Position numbers and translations under genes: made by a program. Shown piece after piece: positions 10,301-17,982 of a stretch of DNA of 64,000 nucleotides. The notes beneath the pieces were generated by a model. That model did no database searches and was not told the DNA's origin. It worked only from the letters and a program-made list of their open reading frames with translations. This stretch comes from Neomegalonema sp. (lineage in GTDB: Bacteria > Pseudomonadota > Alphaproteobacteria > Rhodobacterales > Rhodobacteraceae): assembly GCA_022760355.1 (NCBI GenBank), contig JALEGB010000012.1, forward strand, positions 1-64,000, read 5' to 3'. Numbering within the stretch: the first letter of the stretch is position 1; the number at the start of each line of letters is the position of its first letter.

Positions 10301-11299
10301 TTGGGGGGCCGTATTCCACGCGAACGTTGGCAGCCGCAAGCGCGCGCGCTGGAAGAAATTCGCGCCAATGGCGGCTTTGAGGCGCCTTTGACCCCGCCAG
10401 CTCCGAAGGTGGAGCCGCGCCGGCTGATTTCGGCCGAGGTTGGTCCGGAGAGTTCGACGAAAGCCGCTCCAACGCCGCCGGCGCCGATCCCAGCGCCTGC
10501 GCCCATACCGACGCCGCATGCCGCGGCAACTGCGGTTGTGGTGGAGCCGAAGCCCGAGGATATCGTGGTCGCGCCGGGAGATGCGCAGGCGCGTGAGGCC
10601 GAAGCCGGCCGCCTGATCCAGTCGGGCTCAATTTCCGCCTATGATCCTGCGCCGCTGGGGATGCTGGACGGCCCTCCCGCCGGCGGTCCAGACGACCTTA
10701 AGCTGATTGAGACCATCGGTCCGAAATTGGAGGCGCGTCTCAACGACCTCGGCGTTTGGAGTTACGATCAGCTGGCCCGGTTCAGCGCCGCCGACTTGGC
10801 GTGGATTGATATCTCGCTGGGGTTGGGCGGGCGTATCATGCGCGAAGGGTGGGCGCGGCAGGCCGTTGAAATGTCTAAGCGCAAGGCCGCGGGCGACATG
10901 TCGATTGGCGGCGAGGGCGCCTGGACGCTGCAAACCCGTGTCGGCGCGCTGGACGAGGCGCTCCACGCCGCGCGCAGCTCGCCTTATACGGCGGTTGAGG
11001 CTGAGGCGATGCGGTTGATCTCGGGCGGCGATCCGGAGGCGGCGCCGCGCCCGTCGGGATTGCTGGACGGGCCGAGCGGCGCATCGCCGGATGATCTGAA
11101 GCAGATCAACGGCGTCGGGCCGAATCTTGAGCGGCTGCTCAATGATTTGGGCGTGTATTACTTCAGCCAGATCGCGGAATTCTCCGCCAGCGATCTGGCG
11201 TGGATCGATACTCGACTGAAATTCAAAGGCCGCATCGTTCGAGACCGCTGGGCGCCGCAGGCGGTCGCGCTGCAGACCTGGCGTCAACGACGCGGGTGA
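7355..11299 (+). CDS. Membrane-anchored giant coiled-coil protein with four C-terminal helix-hairpin-helix-like repeats
   Basis: 1314 residues from a GTG start (GGGAG seven bases upstream). Residues 8-30 form a membrane anchor. Residues 90-350 contain at least three copies of an LRYRVW-type motif (near nt 7640, 8085 and 8340, the middle one as LRFRNW). About 360-680 is a charged, Ala/Glu-rich coiled coil with two copies of RLWS.EWRL. The C-terminal part carries four repeats of about 65 residues beginning DDL at residues 788, 939, 1113 and 1246, each with the pattern DDLK.I.GVGP.LE..LNDLG...F.QIA..S..DLAWID..L...GRI.R..W..QA. This repeat is related to the HHH-like module at the C-terminus of alphaproteobacterial NuoE-type proteins, often annotated as flap-endonuclease-like. 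No nuclease catalytic residues are evident. It is probably cotranscribed with the OmpA gene upstream. The function is unknown; a structural link between envelope and a cytoplasmic partner is my inference. Confidence 0.85.
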   Translation: MDQLFQNTPIWLWLVLAAVLGAAAMWAYWRCLVQENQALAEAALADRDAQLQSIQEHYDEHPLGVGPAEPAAAALPIAALAAETGPKADGDEAAKLRYRVWALETRLRRVQDGVRAGEALDASMVGEGLDEVDGDGPPPREVAELKFAAWRAAQAKEAPKTALAPLAEASLPPKGAPAEPGAAAALAARADRLEARLARTLAAAKGGRLSELQAIEDELAADKASQSKRFGSAFEPVGSGDPSSLRFRNWLLSATLTRVLEQARAGWPIDPTAVSEELEAAARGAAKVELPADAPAEEPRAEAAPADKTASELKALSDERDALADESSGLRYRVWMLGRGLDPDTGAERFKTTAEPDGAAIEKLTLELTEAKSEADAATGLAEEAQETIDAIRAELEEAKAEAATAAVAVELGRKAEEQSDALRARIERLEPEVERLTEARRQAVEELALVKKRVGADADAARQLRSRASLAEAGLRAVRAELADASQFAPARDAAQAELATVRGGLERATAENARLHSAAAATEARLWSAEWRLANARTHLAATVASAEQIAQEKARLVEREGDVRRLRSDTAVLRSRLWSSEWRLKHAAASVQETQRLKSALAAADNRPPVTVEDPKLRAERDRLTTRVRELEVALAQRGDADEAELRRREAETLRARLALAEAEATRMRAALVESAAERAVKSERISKSERSGAPVSRSAGAALAAAREAAKPDPFAARMRAPSSTPEEDTARAKLRRELEPVRGAPLWGVETAALELIDSRSISAITSPRPTCLLDRPSVGEPDDLTLIAEVTPKMADAMRRIGLFYFHQFEECAPRDLAWIDDRLSLRGAVVRERWTPQARQLAEWKRAKRLKLNMRGYWTVDWSADEAPAITALAPPAPEPASVATVRHVVNVDRPMSGAEYAMLDLIADPKFDESDAGMPAELRVAEGRLADDLTRISGVDTTLATALARYNVTTYRRIAEMTPQAGAWLDRRLGLGGRIPRERWQPQARALEEIRANGGFEAPLTPPAPKVEPRRLISAEVGPESSTKAAPTPPAPIPAPAPIPTPHAAATAVVVEPKPEDIVVAPGDAQAREAEAGRLIQSGSISAYDPAPLGMLDGPPAGGPDDLKLIETIGPKLEARLNDLGVWSYDQLARFSAADLAWIDISLGLGGRIMREGWARQAVEMSKRKAAGDMSIGGEGAWTLQTRVGALDEALHAARSSPYTAVEAEAMRLISGGDPEAAPRPSGLLDGPSGASPDDLKQINGVGPNLERLLNDLGVYYFSQIAEFSASDLAWIDTRLKFKGRIVRDRWAPQAVALQTWRQRRG

Positions 11300-11316
11300 A
11301 CTGATGTTCAATCAAT

Positions 11317-11348
11317 GGCGGCGCAGGCGTTTCTTCGTCCGCGCCGCC
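11317..11348 (+). terminator. Hairpin after the coiled-coil/HHH gene
   Basis: GGCGGCGC pairs with GCGCCGCC across 16 bases, followed by CATCCTGATCTTTTAT, a loose T-rich tail. It is the likely end of the OmpA/HHH transcript. Confidence 0.5.
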
Positions 11349-11395
11349 ATCCTGATCTTTTATCATGAAAGTTTTTCCGCCTCTCGGCTCACGCC

Positions 11396-11409
11396 GGTTC
11401 GCACCCTAG
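11396..11409 (-). repeat. Solo IS5-type end sequence
   Basis: Minus-strand CTAGGGTGCGAACC matches the first 14 bases of the IS-end sequence that recurs at 43850, 53079 and 54330. It ends in CTAG and abuts the palindromic element at 11406. Confidence 0.4.
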
Positions 11410-11471
11410 AGCTTGTTTGGTCGCGATTTGCGAGCCGTTAGATGGGTCCATCTAACTTCAAATCGCTCTAG
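11406..11471. repeat. Nested palindromic dispersed element, copy 1
   Basis: 66 bases built of three nested inverted pairs: outer CTAGAGC/GCTCTAG, then GCGATTTG/CAAATCGC, then GTTAGATGG/CCATCTAAC around a two-base centre. A second copy in the opposite orientation, nearly identical, lies at 24465-24525. The right CTAG supplies the TAG stop codon of the adjacent minus-strand HAD gene. It may act as a terminator for transcripts from both sides or be a miniature mobile element. Confidence 0.8.
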
Positions 11472-12175
11472 GCGTTGAGCTGATCTGCTAAATCATCGAA
11501 ATCTCGAGCATTAATCGTCCATGCGCCGGTTGGGGCCAAATCCTTGCTTTGCCCTGGCCCATGTTCCGTCGCGCGCAGCACAAACGCCGTCTGCAATCCC
11601 GCCGCCGCGGCGGCCTCTAAATCCTCATTATGCGCCGCAACCATCATGCAGGCCTCCGGCGGCGCGTCCGCCATCGTTGCGGAGCGCAGATAGGCTTCGG
11701 GTTGAGGTTTGTAAGCCCGAGCAGGCTCCGCCCCCAATATCGCGTCCCATGGCAGCGCCGCTCGCCGCGCCATCCGGGCGATCAGCGCGATGTTTCCGTT
11801 CGAACAGGGCGCGATAAAATAGCGTTGCTTCAGCCGCGACAGCGCCGGCCCAACCTCCGGCCATGGGTCCAACCGACGCCACGCCTTATTCAGATCGCGC
11901 CGCGCCGGCTCATCAAACAATTCGGCGACGCCGAACTGCGCCAGCAGCTTGTCCAAGCTTTCACGATGCAAATCATCGAGGATCGTCCATCCCCGTCGAC
12001 CGCTGCGCACTTCCTCCATCGACGGCTGATAGAGGCTCCGCCACGCATCCGCGAACGCAAATGGGTCCAGCGCCGCGCCCCGCGTCTCGGCGGCCTGCTT
12101 GACTTCGCGGGCGACAGAGCCGCGCCAATCAACCACGGTTCCAAAGACATCGAATAACAGCACTTCCGGCAGCAT
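11468..12175 (-). CDS. HAD-superfamily hydrolase, haloacid dehalogenase type II-like
   Basis: 235 residues. The N-terminus LLFDVFGTVVDWRGSV holds the nucleophile Asp of HAD motif I in the form typical of type II (S)-2-haloacid dehalogenases. CSNGNIAL is motif II with the Ser and Asn, YKPQPEAYL carries the motif III Lys, and MMVAAHNEDLEAA is the acidic motif IV region. The substrate cannot be read from sequence, and many members are general phosphatases. I chose the ATG at 12175, preceded by GGGAGGG and 14 bases after the stop of the ATP-grasp gene, over an upstream ATG that would overlap that gene. The stop codon lies inside the palindromic element. Confidence 0.85.
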   Translation of the reverse strand: MLPEVLLFDVFGTVVDWRGSVAREVKQAAETRGAALDPFAFADAWRSLYQPSMEEVRSGRRGWTILDDLHRESLDKLLAQFGVAELFDEPARRDLNKAWRRLDPWPEVGPALSRLKQRYFIAPCSNGNIALIARMARRAALPWDAILGAEPARAYKPQPEAYLRSATMADAPPEACMMVAAHNEDLEAAAAAGLQTAFVLRATEHGPGQSKDLAPTGAWTINARDFDDLADQLNA

Positions 12176-12189
12176 CACCGCCCTCCCGC

Positions 12190-12927
12190 CTATTTGGCGC
12201 GCTCCGCTTCCGCGTACAGCTCCGCCCATCTCGCCTCGATCACACGCGCATATCGGATCGGAGGCAAGCCATATGCGCCGCTGGAATACCCGTCATTCAC
12301 CTCGACGATCAGGGTGCGCCCGTCGCGCACGACTCCGAAATCGAGCGCATAGGCCGCCGGTCCGTCCGCGTAAGCCGCAATTGCTTGGCGCACCGTTTCG
12401 GCGCGCGGAAAAAGCAGCGGATCTCCCTTGTAGTGCCGCAGCCCGACAAGGTCGCCATGCGTGACGAACGCCCGATATTCGCTGAGAAAATCAATTGGCT
12501 CCGCGCAATCCACCGGCTCATCATCGGCAATATGAGCCGTCGGGATCAGGTCGCTAAATCGCCGCCATAGCTGGCCCCCAAACAGCTTATGACGATGAGG
12601 CGCCGGCTTCACAAACAGAGCGTCCCCTTTTTCCACCCGGGCCCGCGCCTCCCCCATGACGCTGCGCCAAAGCCGCCGACCGGCAAAGGGCGCGAGCGTT
12701 CCTGGCACAGGATCAAGCGCCGGGATCTTAAGCCCAAGCCGTGTGAAGGCGCGATGGGCCAAGTGGATGCCGCCGATGACGATATCGCCGCGGACCAACG
12801 AAATGGCGTCAAACTCATCGAGCGAAAAATGTCGGATCTCAGCGCCGAGTTGCTCGAAGCCAATCTCAGCGGTCAACCGATTGACGCTGAACGCGCCCCG
12901 ATCCAACTCAAGAATATGAACAGCCAT
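12190..12927 (-). CDS. ATP-grasp domain protein (R2K clade, DUF4343-like)
   Basis: 245 residues. The second half has the ATP-grasp layout: FVKPAPHRHKLFGG (nucleotide-binding Lys), EYRAFVTHGDLVGLRHYKGD, YALDFGVVRDGRTLIVEVNDG (metal-binding Glu and Asn). The R2K subgroup is known mostly from conflict and peptide- or nucleotide-tagging contexts, and its substrates are unassigned. It precedes the HAD gene by 14 bases on the same strand, so the two probably form an operon. Nothing else here points to a substrate. Confidence 0.75.
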   Translation of the reverse strand: MAVHILELDRGAFSVNRLTAEIGFEQLGAEIRHFSLDEFDAISLVRGDIVIGGIHLAHRAFTRLGLKIPALDPVPGTLAPFAGRRLWRSVMGEARARVEKGDALFVKPAPHRHKLFGGQLWRRFSDLIPTAHIADDEPVDCAEPIDFLSEYRAFVTHGDLVGLRHYKGDPLLFPRAETVRQAIAAYADGPAAYALDFGVVRDGRTLIVEVNDGYSSGAYGLPPIRYARVIEARWAELYAEAERAK

Positions 12928-13008
12928 CTCGCGCGCCAGGTTTGTTTCCAGAAGCGCGGCGTATAGTCAGATTTTGGGGCGAGCGCATGTCCTGGACGCG
13001 TTCCCAGC

Positions 13009-14223
13009 CTAATGGACGGACAGGATCAGATTTCGCACCACCGGATAGATCTCATGTTCCCAACGCTTACCGTTGAAGACGCCATAATGGCCAACATTCG
13101 CCTGGAGATGATGGCGCTTCAGATGGGGGCGGAGCGCGCCGCAAAGCTCATGCGCTTTCGATGTCTGCCCCATGCCGCAAATATCATCGCGCCCGCCCTC
13201 CACCGTCAGCAGGGCGGTTTTACGAATGGCGTTCGGGTTTACGAGGCGGCCGCGGTAGGTGAATTCGCCCTTCGCGAGCTGCCGCTGCTGAAAGATCCGC
13301 TCCACAGTGCCCAGATAGAAGGATTCAGTCAGGTCCAGCACTGCGAAATACTCATCGTAAAAGCGCTTGATCTTGTCCGCCTTCTCAGTTTCGCCAGCCG
13401 CTAAATGTCCGTAGAGCTTTCGATGCGCCTCATTGTGCCGTTCCATGTTCATCGCCATGAATGAGCTCAGCTGCACAAAACCAGGATACACTTTGCGGCC
13501 CGCCCCGGCGTATCGGCTCGGCACTTGCGCGATCAGATTGCTTTTGAACCATGAGATCGGCTTCTGGGTCGCCAGATCATTCACTTCCGTCGGCGACTCC
13601 TTCACGTCGATCGGACCGGCCATTAGCGTCATCGAGCGTGGTTGCGCCGGGTGATCGTCCTCGGCCATGACCGCCGCCGCGACCAATGCTTGCACGCAAG
13701 GTTGGCAGACCGCGACAATATGCGCGCCAGGCCCGATTTCTTCTAAAAAGCGAATAATATAGGCGACATAATCGTCCACATCGAAATCACCATCCGCCAG
13801 CGGAACGTCGCGCGCGTTCTTCCAGTCGGTGATATAGACTGCGTGATCTTGCAAAAGCGTCTTGACGGTGCCGCGCAGCAAGGTCGCAAAGTGACCCGAG
13901 AGCGGAGCGATCACCAACACTTTGGGCTGCGCCTCGTCCCCTTCTTTGGCGAATTTCAGCAAATCGCCGAAGGGCATCGAGAGCGCGACCTCCTCAGTCA
14001 CAGCGCGCTGCTCTCCAGTTCTGCCTGCGCTTTCAATGCTGTAGTTGGGGCGCGCGTGCGTGAAGGTGAAACGCGAGATCATCTCCAGGCTCGCATCCAC
14101 CCAACGGCTCACGGGCTCCGCCTTTTGCCACGCCGGGTGAGCGTTAAATATTCGCCCGGCGTCAGCCAATGCGCGCAGCGGCCCGATTACGCCATTTTGG
14201 AATTCGTACGTCTGATACAACAT
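13009..14223 (-). CDS. phaZ: Intracellular polyhydroxybutyrate depolymerase
   Basis: 404 residues of the short-chain PHA depolymerase family, which mobilises native PHB granules in the cytoplasm. The family hallmark Cys nucleophile lies in VAVCQPCVQAL, in place of a lipase Ser box. Other family landmarks are VLVIAPLSGHFATLLRG, VYITDWKNARDVPLADG (Asp) and the C-terminal LQANVGHYGVFNGKRW with the catalytic His. I placed the start at MLYQTYEF, the usual N-terminus of the family, although no strong ribosome binding site is seen. A TTG 42 bases upstream keeps the frame open. No PHB synthase is in the window, but the histone-like protein at 15141 could be a granule partner. Confidence 0.9.
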   Translation of the reverse strand: MLYQTYEFQNGVIGPLRALADAGRIFNAHPAWQKAEPVSRWVDASLEMISRFTFTHARPNYSIESAGRTGEQRAVTEEVALSMPFGDLLKFAKEGDEAQPKVLVIAPLSGHFATLLRGTVKTLLQDHAVYITDWKNARDVPLADGDFDVDDYVAYIIRFLEEIGPGAHIVAVCQPCVQALVAAAVMAEDDHPAQPRSMTLMAGPIDVKESPTEVNDLATQKPISWFKSNLIAQVPSRYAGAGRKVYPGFVQLSSFMAMNMERHNEAHRKLYGHLAAGETEKADKIKRFYDEYFAVLDLTESFYLGTVERIFQQRQLAKGEFTYRGRLVNPNAIRKTALLTVEGGRDDICGMGQTSKAHELCGALRPHLKRHHLQANVGHYGVFNGKRWEHEIYPVVRNLILSVH

Positions 14224-14353
14224 CGCCCGCCACTGCCCCATATTGCTTTGACGCCGCAACAGCAAACGCCGCGCCGCTTCGCAAAAATTAAGTGCATTAG
14301 CTTCTATCCTGCGAAAAGATTGTTCAAGATCAAGTTAGTCGGCTGGGGACACC

Positions 14354-15010
14354 ATGGGAAATGCAACACTTACCATCTCGTCGAAAAACTACTCCTCCTG
14401 GTCGCTGCGCGGTTGGCTGCTCTGCAAAATGGCTGGGCTGGATTTCGCCGAGACCCAGATCGACCTGGACGACCCGGAGGCGCGGCAGGAGCTGCTGCTG
14501 CTGTCCCCGTCAGTGCGAGTCCCTCGACTGACGCATAAGAAGGTGACGGTGTGGGACACGTTGGCGATCGCCGCTTATCTGGATGAAGTGGCGCCCAAGG
14601 CGGGCCTGCTGCCTGAGGATGTTGCTGCGCGCGCCCATTGCCGGGCGGTGTCGGGCGAGATGCATTCGGGGTTCTATAACCTACGCTCAGCGCTGCCGAT
14701 GAACATCAAGGCGCGGCATGAGCGTTTCACGATCTTCTCCGGCGCTCGGCCGGATGTTGAGCGGGTTCAGGAAATTTGGCGTGAATGTCTCGCGCAATAT
14801 GGCGGACCGTATCTGTTCGGCGACCATCCCAACCTGGCGGACGCCATGTACGCGCCCGTCTGCACCCGCTTTCGCACCTACGCCGTTGAGCTGCCGGAGG
14901 AGCTGCAGCGCTATTGCAAAACAATCTTCGACTGGCCGTTGATGCAAGAGTGGGAAGCGCAGGCTGTCGCGGAGCCCGATGAGATCATAGAGCTCGAAGT
15001 CGAGTTCTAG
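14354..15010 (+). CDS. Glutathione S-transferase family protein
   Basis: 218 residues. The N-terminal thioredoxin fold reads TLTISSKNYSSWSLRGWLL, with the active-site Ser region, then SVRVPRLTH (cis-Pro) and WDTLAIAAYLDE, the Asp/Thr glutathione-binding motif where most family members have ES. The C-terminal helical domain includes PYLFGDHPNLADAMYAPVCTRF, the N-capping region. It belongs to the bacterial YfcF/GST-like group. Divergent from phaZ, with a 130-base shared promoter region that includes an AT-rich stretch. The substrate is unknown. Confidence 0.88.
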   Translation: MGNATLTISSKNYSSWSLRGWLLCKMAGLDFAETQIDLDDPEARQELLLLSPSVRVPRLTHKKVTVWDTLAIAAYLDEVAPKAGLLPEDVAARAHCRAVSGEMHSGFYNLRSALPMNIKARHERFTIFSGARPDVERVQEIWRECLAQYGGPYLFGDHPNLADAMYAPVCTRFRTYAVELPEELQRYCKTIFDWPLMQEWEAQAVAEPDEIIELEVEF

Positions 15011-15140
15011 CTTCGCGGCTCATTCGGCGCGATGAGATGATGATCGTGTCGAGCGCAATTGCGGCATCCTGTCTTGAGAACATACAGGATGCCGGAGCTC
15101 ATGGGCCAATCGTCGCCCCGCGGCCAATCTGATTGACGGT

Positions 15141-15989
15141 TTAGTGGCGGGTCACGAACGCATTGCCGCACGCATGCAGCTTACGCGCTTCTTCTTGCGC
15201 CTTGGCCGGGTCTACGGTTTTCACCGTCTTATTGCGCGCTCTAGGCGCCTGAACCGGCGCGTTCGGCGAACCCCACACGCCCAGCCCGCTCCAGCTCGTC
15301 GGAGCGCTCCGCATCATTGGCGCTGCGAAGGAGGCGTAGGCCGCAAAAGGAGCGAACGGGTTCATAAGCAGCAAGCTCTTGCGTGGATCGCAGCTGCTTT
15401 GGAACAGGTTTGCCGCGTTTTGGCACATCTCCAGCCATATTGAGATCGGATCAAGCGCGGCGACGGCGGGGCCAAAAGGCGCTGATTTCGCAGCGGCGTC
15501 GGCCTCGGACTTCGGCGCCTGTTCGGTTTTTGCGGCGGATTTCTCTTCGGCCGCCTTCCCGTTCAGCTTCGCGGAAGCCTTCTTAGTGGCGTCGAGGGTT
15601 TGGGTTGCTGCGGCCGCCGTTTCGACGGGCTTTGGCGCATCCGCTTTAACCGATTTGGCCTTCTTCGCCTTGGGCGCCTTTGCTTCCGCGGCGCTCATGT
15701 CGCGGTCGCTTTTTTTCTTCGCCGCTTTTGAGGTTTTCGAGACCTTGGCGCTCTTTACGGTCTTCACCGCTGTCGTCGCTGCGTTGGCCGTGCGGACTTT
15801 TCGACCGCTGGCGCCGATGGCTTGCCATTTCAGCGTCGCTTCGATCGCGTCGCGGCTCCAATATACGCGTCGGCCGCGTTTGACGCCCGGGCCGAGCGGG
15901 CAGCTCGGATTGCCCGCACGTTCCCGCAGGCCCGCCAAGGATACGCCGAGCGCTTCCGCGGCTTCATGCCGATCGAGTTCAGCGGTCAT
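15141..15989 (-). CDS. Putative DNA-binding protein with HTH N-terminus and histone-like Lys/Ala-rich linker
   Basis: 282 residues. Residues 1-55 look like a MerR/excisionase-type winged helix (DRHEAAEALGVSLAGLRERA, RGRRVYWSRDAIEATLKW). Residues 60-165 are a low-complexity Lys/Ala segment with SKAAKKKS-like units, as in histone H1-like proteins and the PhaF nucleoid-associated phasins. The C-terminal 110 residues include LDPISIWLEMCQNAANLFQSS and a Pro/Phe/Met-rich region that could be amphipathic. The start at 15989 has GGAGAG eight bases upstream and gives a sensible N-terminus, so I prefer it to the longer reading frame. A granule-to-nucleoid role is suggested only by composition and by phaZ nearby. 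I do not recognise a named family. Confidence 0.7.
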   Translation of the reverse strand: MTAELDRHEAAEALGVSLAGLRERAGNPSCPLGPGVKRGRRVYWSRDAIEATLKWQAIGASGRKVRTANAATTAVKTVKSAKVSKTSKAAKKKSDRDMSAAEAKAPKAKKAKSVKADAPKPVETAAAATQTLDATKKASAKLNGKAAEEKSAAKTEQAPKSEADAAAKSAPFGPAVAALDPISIWLEMCQNAANLFQSSCDPRKSLLLMNPFAPFAAYASFAAPMMRSAPTSWSGLGVWGSPNAPVQAPRARNKTVKTVDPAKAQEEARKLHACGNAFVTRH

Positions 15990-16178
15990 TTCCAATCTCT
16001 CCTTCCGCCCGCATTGCGGATGCCTCTGCGCGCCGTCGCGCGCGAATCTATAAATTGCCGGGAGGGGGAGCGCCTGATCGCGATTTCGCCCTCTTTCGGC
16101 CGCGATTCGCATGTTTGGCGAAAGTTGTTAACGGCGAGCTAATGGGCGGATGTAGGCGCCGCCCGCCGCTAAATATGT

Positions 16179-17705
16179 CTATTGCAACAAGGTGTTATAG
16201 CGCTCGCGCAACAGTTGTTTCTGCACTTTTCCCATCGTGTTTCTTGGCAGGGCGTTAACGAACAGAACCCGTTTGGGCTGTTTGAATTTCGCAAGCCGCT
16301 CCGCGAGCGCGGCGATAATGGATTTTTCATCCTGATCGCCGTCTTTCTCCGCCACCACGATGGCGACAACGCCTTCGCCGAAATCCGGGTGCGGCGCGCC
16401 GATGACTGCCGATTCGGCCACCCCTGGCAGCTCGTCGATGGCCGACTCGATTTCCTTCGGGTAGACGTTCAACCCGCCCGTGATGATCAAATCCTTCGCG
16501 CGGCCGACGATCGTCACATAGCCGTCCGGCTCGCGGTAACCGAGATCGCCGGTGATAAAGAAGCCGTCTGAGCGCATCTCCTCAGCGGTTTTCTCAGGGT
16601 TGCGCCAGTAGCCCTTGCACACATTCGGGCCGCGCACCTCGATCACCCCGGTTTCGCCGTCCACGAGCTCCGCGCCGGTTTCGGGATTGACGACCCGCAG
16701 CTCCACCCCCGGCAAAGCGAGGCCGACCGTGCCGGCGCGCCGCTCCCCGTCATAGGGGTTGGAGGTGTTCATATTCGTCTCTGTCATCCCATAGCGCTCA
16801 AGAATACGATGCCCGGTGCGCGCTTCGAACTGCCGATGCGTCTCGGCCAGCAGCGGCGCGCTGCCGGACACGAACAGGCGCATGTTTTTCGTGAGCGCGC
16901 GATCAAACCGGGGATCGGCCAGCAAGCGCGTGTAGAAGGTGGGTACGCCCATCATCGCAGTAGCGTTGGGCAGCGCTGCAATCGCTTTGTCGACGTCAAA
17001 TTTCGGCATGAAGATCATCGAACCGCCGGCCAGCAGCGAGACATTGGTGGCGACGAACAGCCCATGCGTATGAAATATGGGCAGAGCATGCAGCAATATG
17101 TCCGCTTCGGAAAAGCGCCAGGCGGCGGCCAGAGTTTCAGAGTTTGAGATGAGATTGGCGCAGGACAGCATAGCGCCTTTGGAGCGGCCGGTGGTGCCGG
17201 AGGTATAGAGAATCGCAGCCAGATCCTCGGGGTCTCTTGGGGTCGGGGCCGGGGTTGGGGCGATATTTGCGTCGGCCAGCGCGCGCAGCAGCGCGCCTTC
17301 GCCGTTGGCGCCGAGTGTGAGCAGGCGCGCGCCGGCCTTGTGCGCGATCGGGGCGAGGGCTTCCTCGGCGGCGGGATCGCAAATAATCAGCTTGGGCGCG
17401 GCGTCATCGACGAAATATTCCACCTCCGCCGCGGTATAGGCGGTGTTCAGCGGGACATAGACTGCGCCTGCGGTCGCGGCTGCGGCGTATAGGCTGAGGC
17501 ACTCGACCGACTTCGCCGCCTGAACCACGATCCGCTCGCCCGGCTCAAGCCCGAGGGCGCGAAGGCCGCCCGCCCAGCGTTGCGCCCGATCCGCCATGTC
17601 GCCAAAGCTGACCTGCTCGCCATTGTCTGTCCGAAGAAACGGGCGATTGTCCGTCATCCGTGGCGCGAGAAGCTTGTCAAAAAGTGCGTTGCCGGTCGTC
17701 CTCAT
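16179..17705 (-). CDS. matB: Malonyl-CoA/methylmalonyl-CoA synthetase (MatB-type acyl-CoA ligase)
   Basis: 508 residues of the ANL superfamily, making (methyl)malonyl-CoA from the free acid, CoA and ATP. The P-loop AILYTSGTTGRSKGAM, the adenine motif ERYGMTETNM, the hinge ITGDLGYREPDGYVTIVGRAKD and the C-terminal catalytic Lys in LPRNTMGKVQK are all intact. PIFHTHGLF and MTETNMNTSNPY resemble MatB enzymes. The start at 17705 has GGAGAGGA nearby and gives the usual N-terminus. No malonate decarboxylase or transporter gene is adjacent, so substrate choice between malonate and methylmalonate is inferred. Confidence 0.85.
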   Translation of the reverse strand: MRTTGNALFDKLLAPRMTDNRPFLRTDNGEQVSFGDMADRAQRWAGGLRALGLEPGERIVVQAAKSVECLSLYAAAATAGAVYVPLNTAYTAAEVEYFVDDAAPKLIICDPAAEEALAPIAHKAGARLLTLGANGEGALLRALADANIAPTPAPTPRDPEDLAAILYTSGTTGRSKGAMLSCANLISNSETLAAAWRFSEADILLHALPIFHTHGLFVATNVSLLAGGSMIFMPKFDVDKAIAALPNATAMMGVPTFYTRLLADPRFDRALTKNMRLFVSGSAPLLAETHRQFEARTGHRILERYGMTETNMNTSNPYDGERRAGTVGLALPGVELRVVNPETGAELVDGETGVIEVRGPNVCKGYWRNPEKTAEEMRSDGFFITGDLGYREPDGYVTIVGRAKDLIITGGLNVYPKEIESAIDELPGVAESAVIGAPHPDFGEGVVAIVVAEKDGDQDEKSIIAALAERLAKFKQPKRVLFVNALPRNTMGKVQKQLLRERYNTLLQ

Positions 17706-17982
17706 ATCGCTGTCCTCTCCCGCAGATGCGCTGTTGTCGGTCTGTTCGGCGGCAATCTTCCCACGCCCCGTGACGGCCTTTTTTGTCCTGCAAAGGGGGG
17801 GTGCGCAAAGGGAATGCGCGATCGGCGACGAAGGGGAGCCGACCTGTTTGGTGTTTTCCGGAAGATTGTCGGCGCGCCTGAGGGAGGCGCCGCGAAGGCG
17901 GAACATAACGGGCCGGGCAGGTCCCGACATGATGCAGGACAATATCGAGGAGGCTGAGGAGGCGATCGCTAAGCGGGACCGT

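Noticed and set aside
12190-12927. ATP-grasp gene as part of a peptide-tagging or RiPP cluster
   Set aside because: No precursor peptide, maturation enzyme or transporter gene is adjacent; only the HAD hydrolase is coupled to it.
16055-16178. Possible short gene between the HTH-linker gene and matB
   Set aside because: No frame with a start signal or sensible protein; it reads as promoter or leader DNA.
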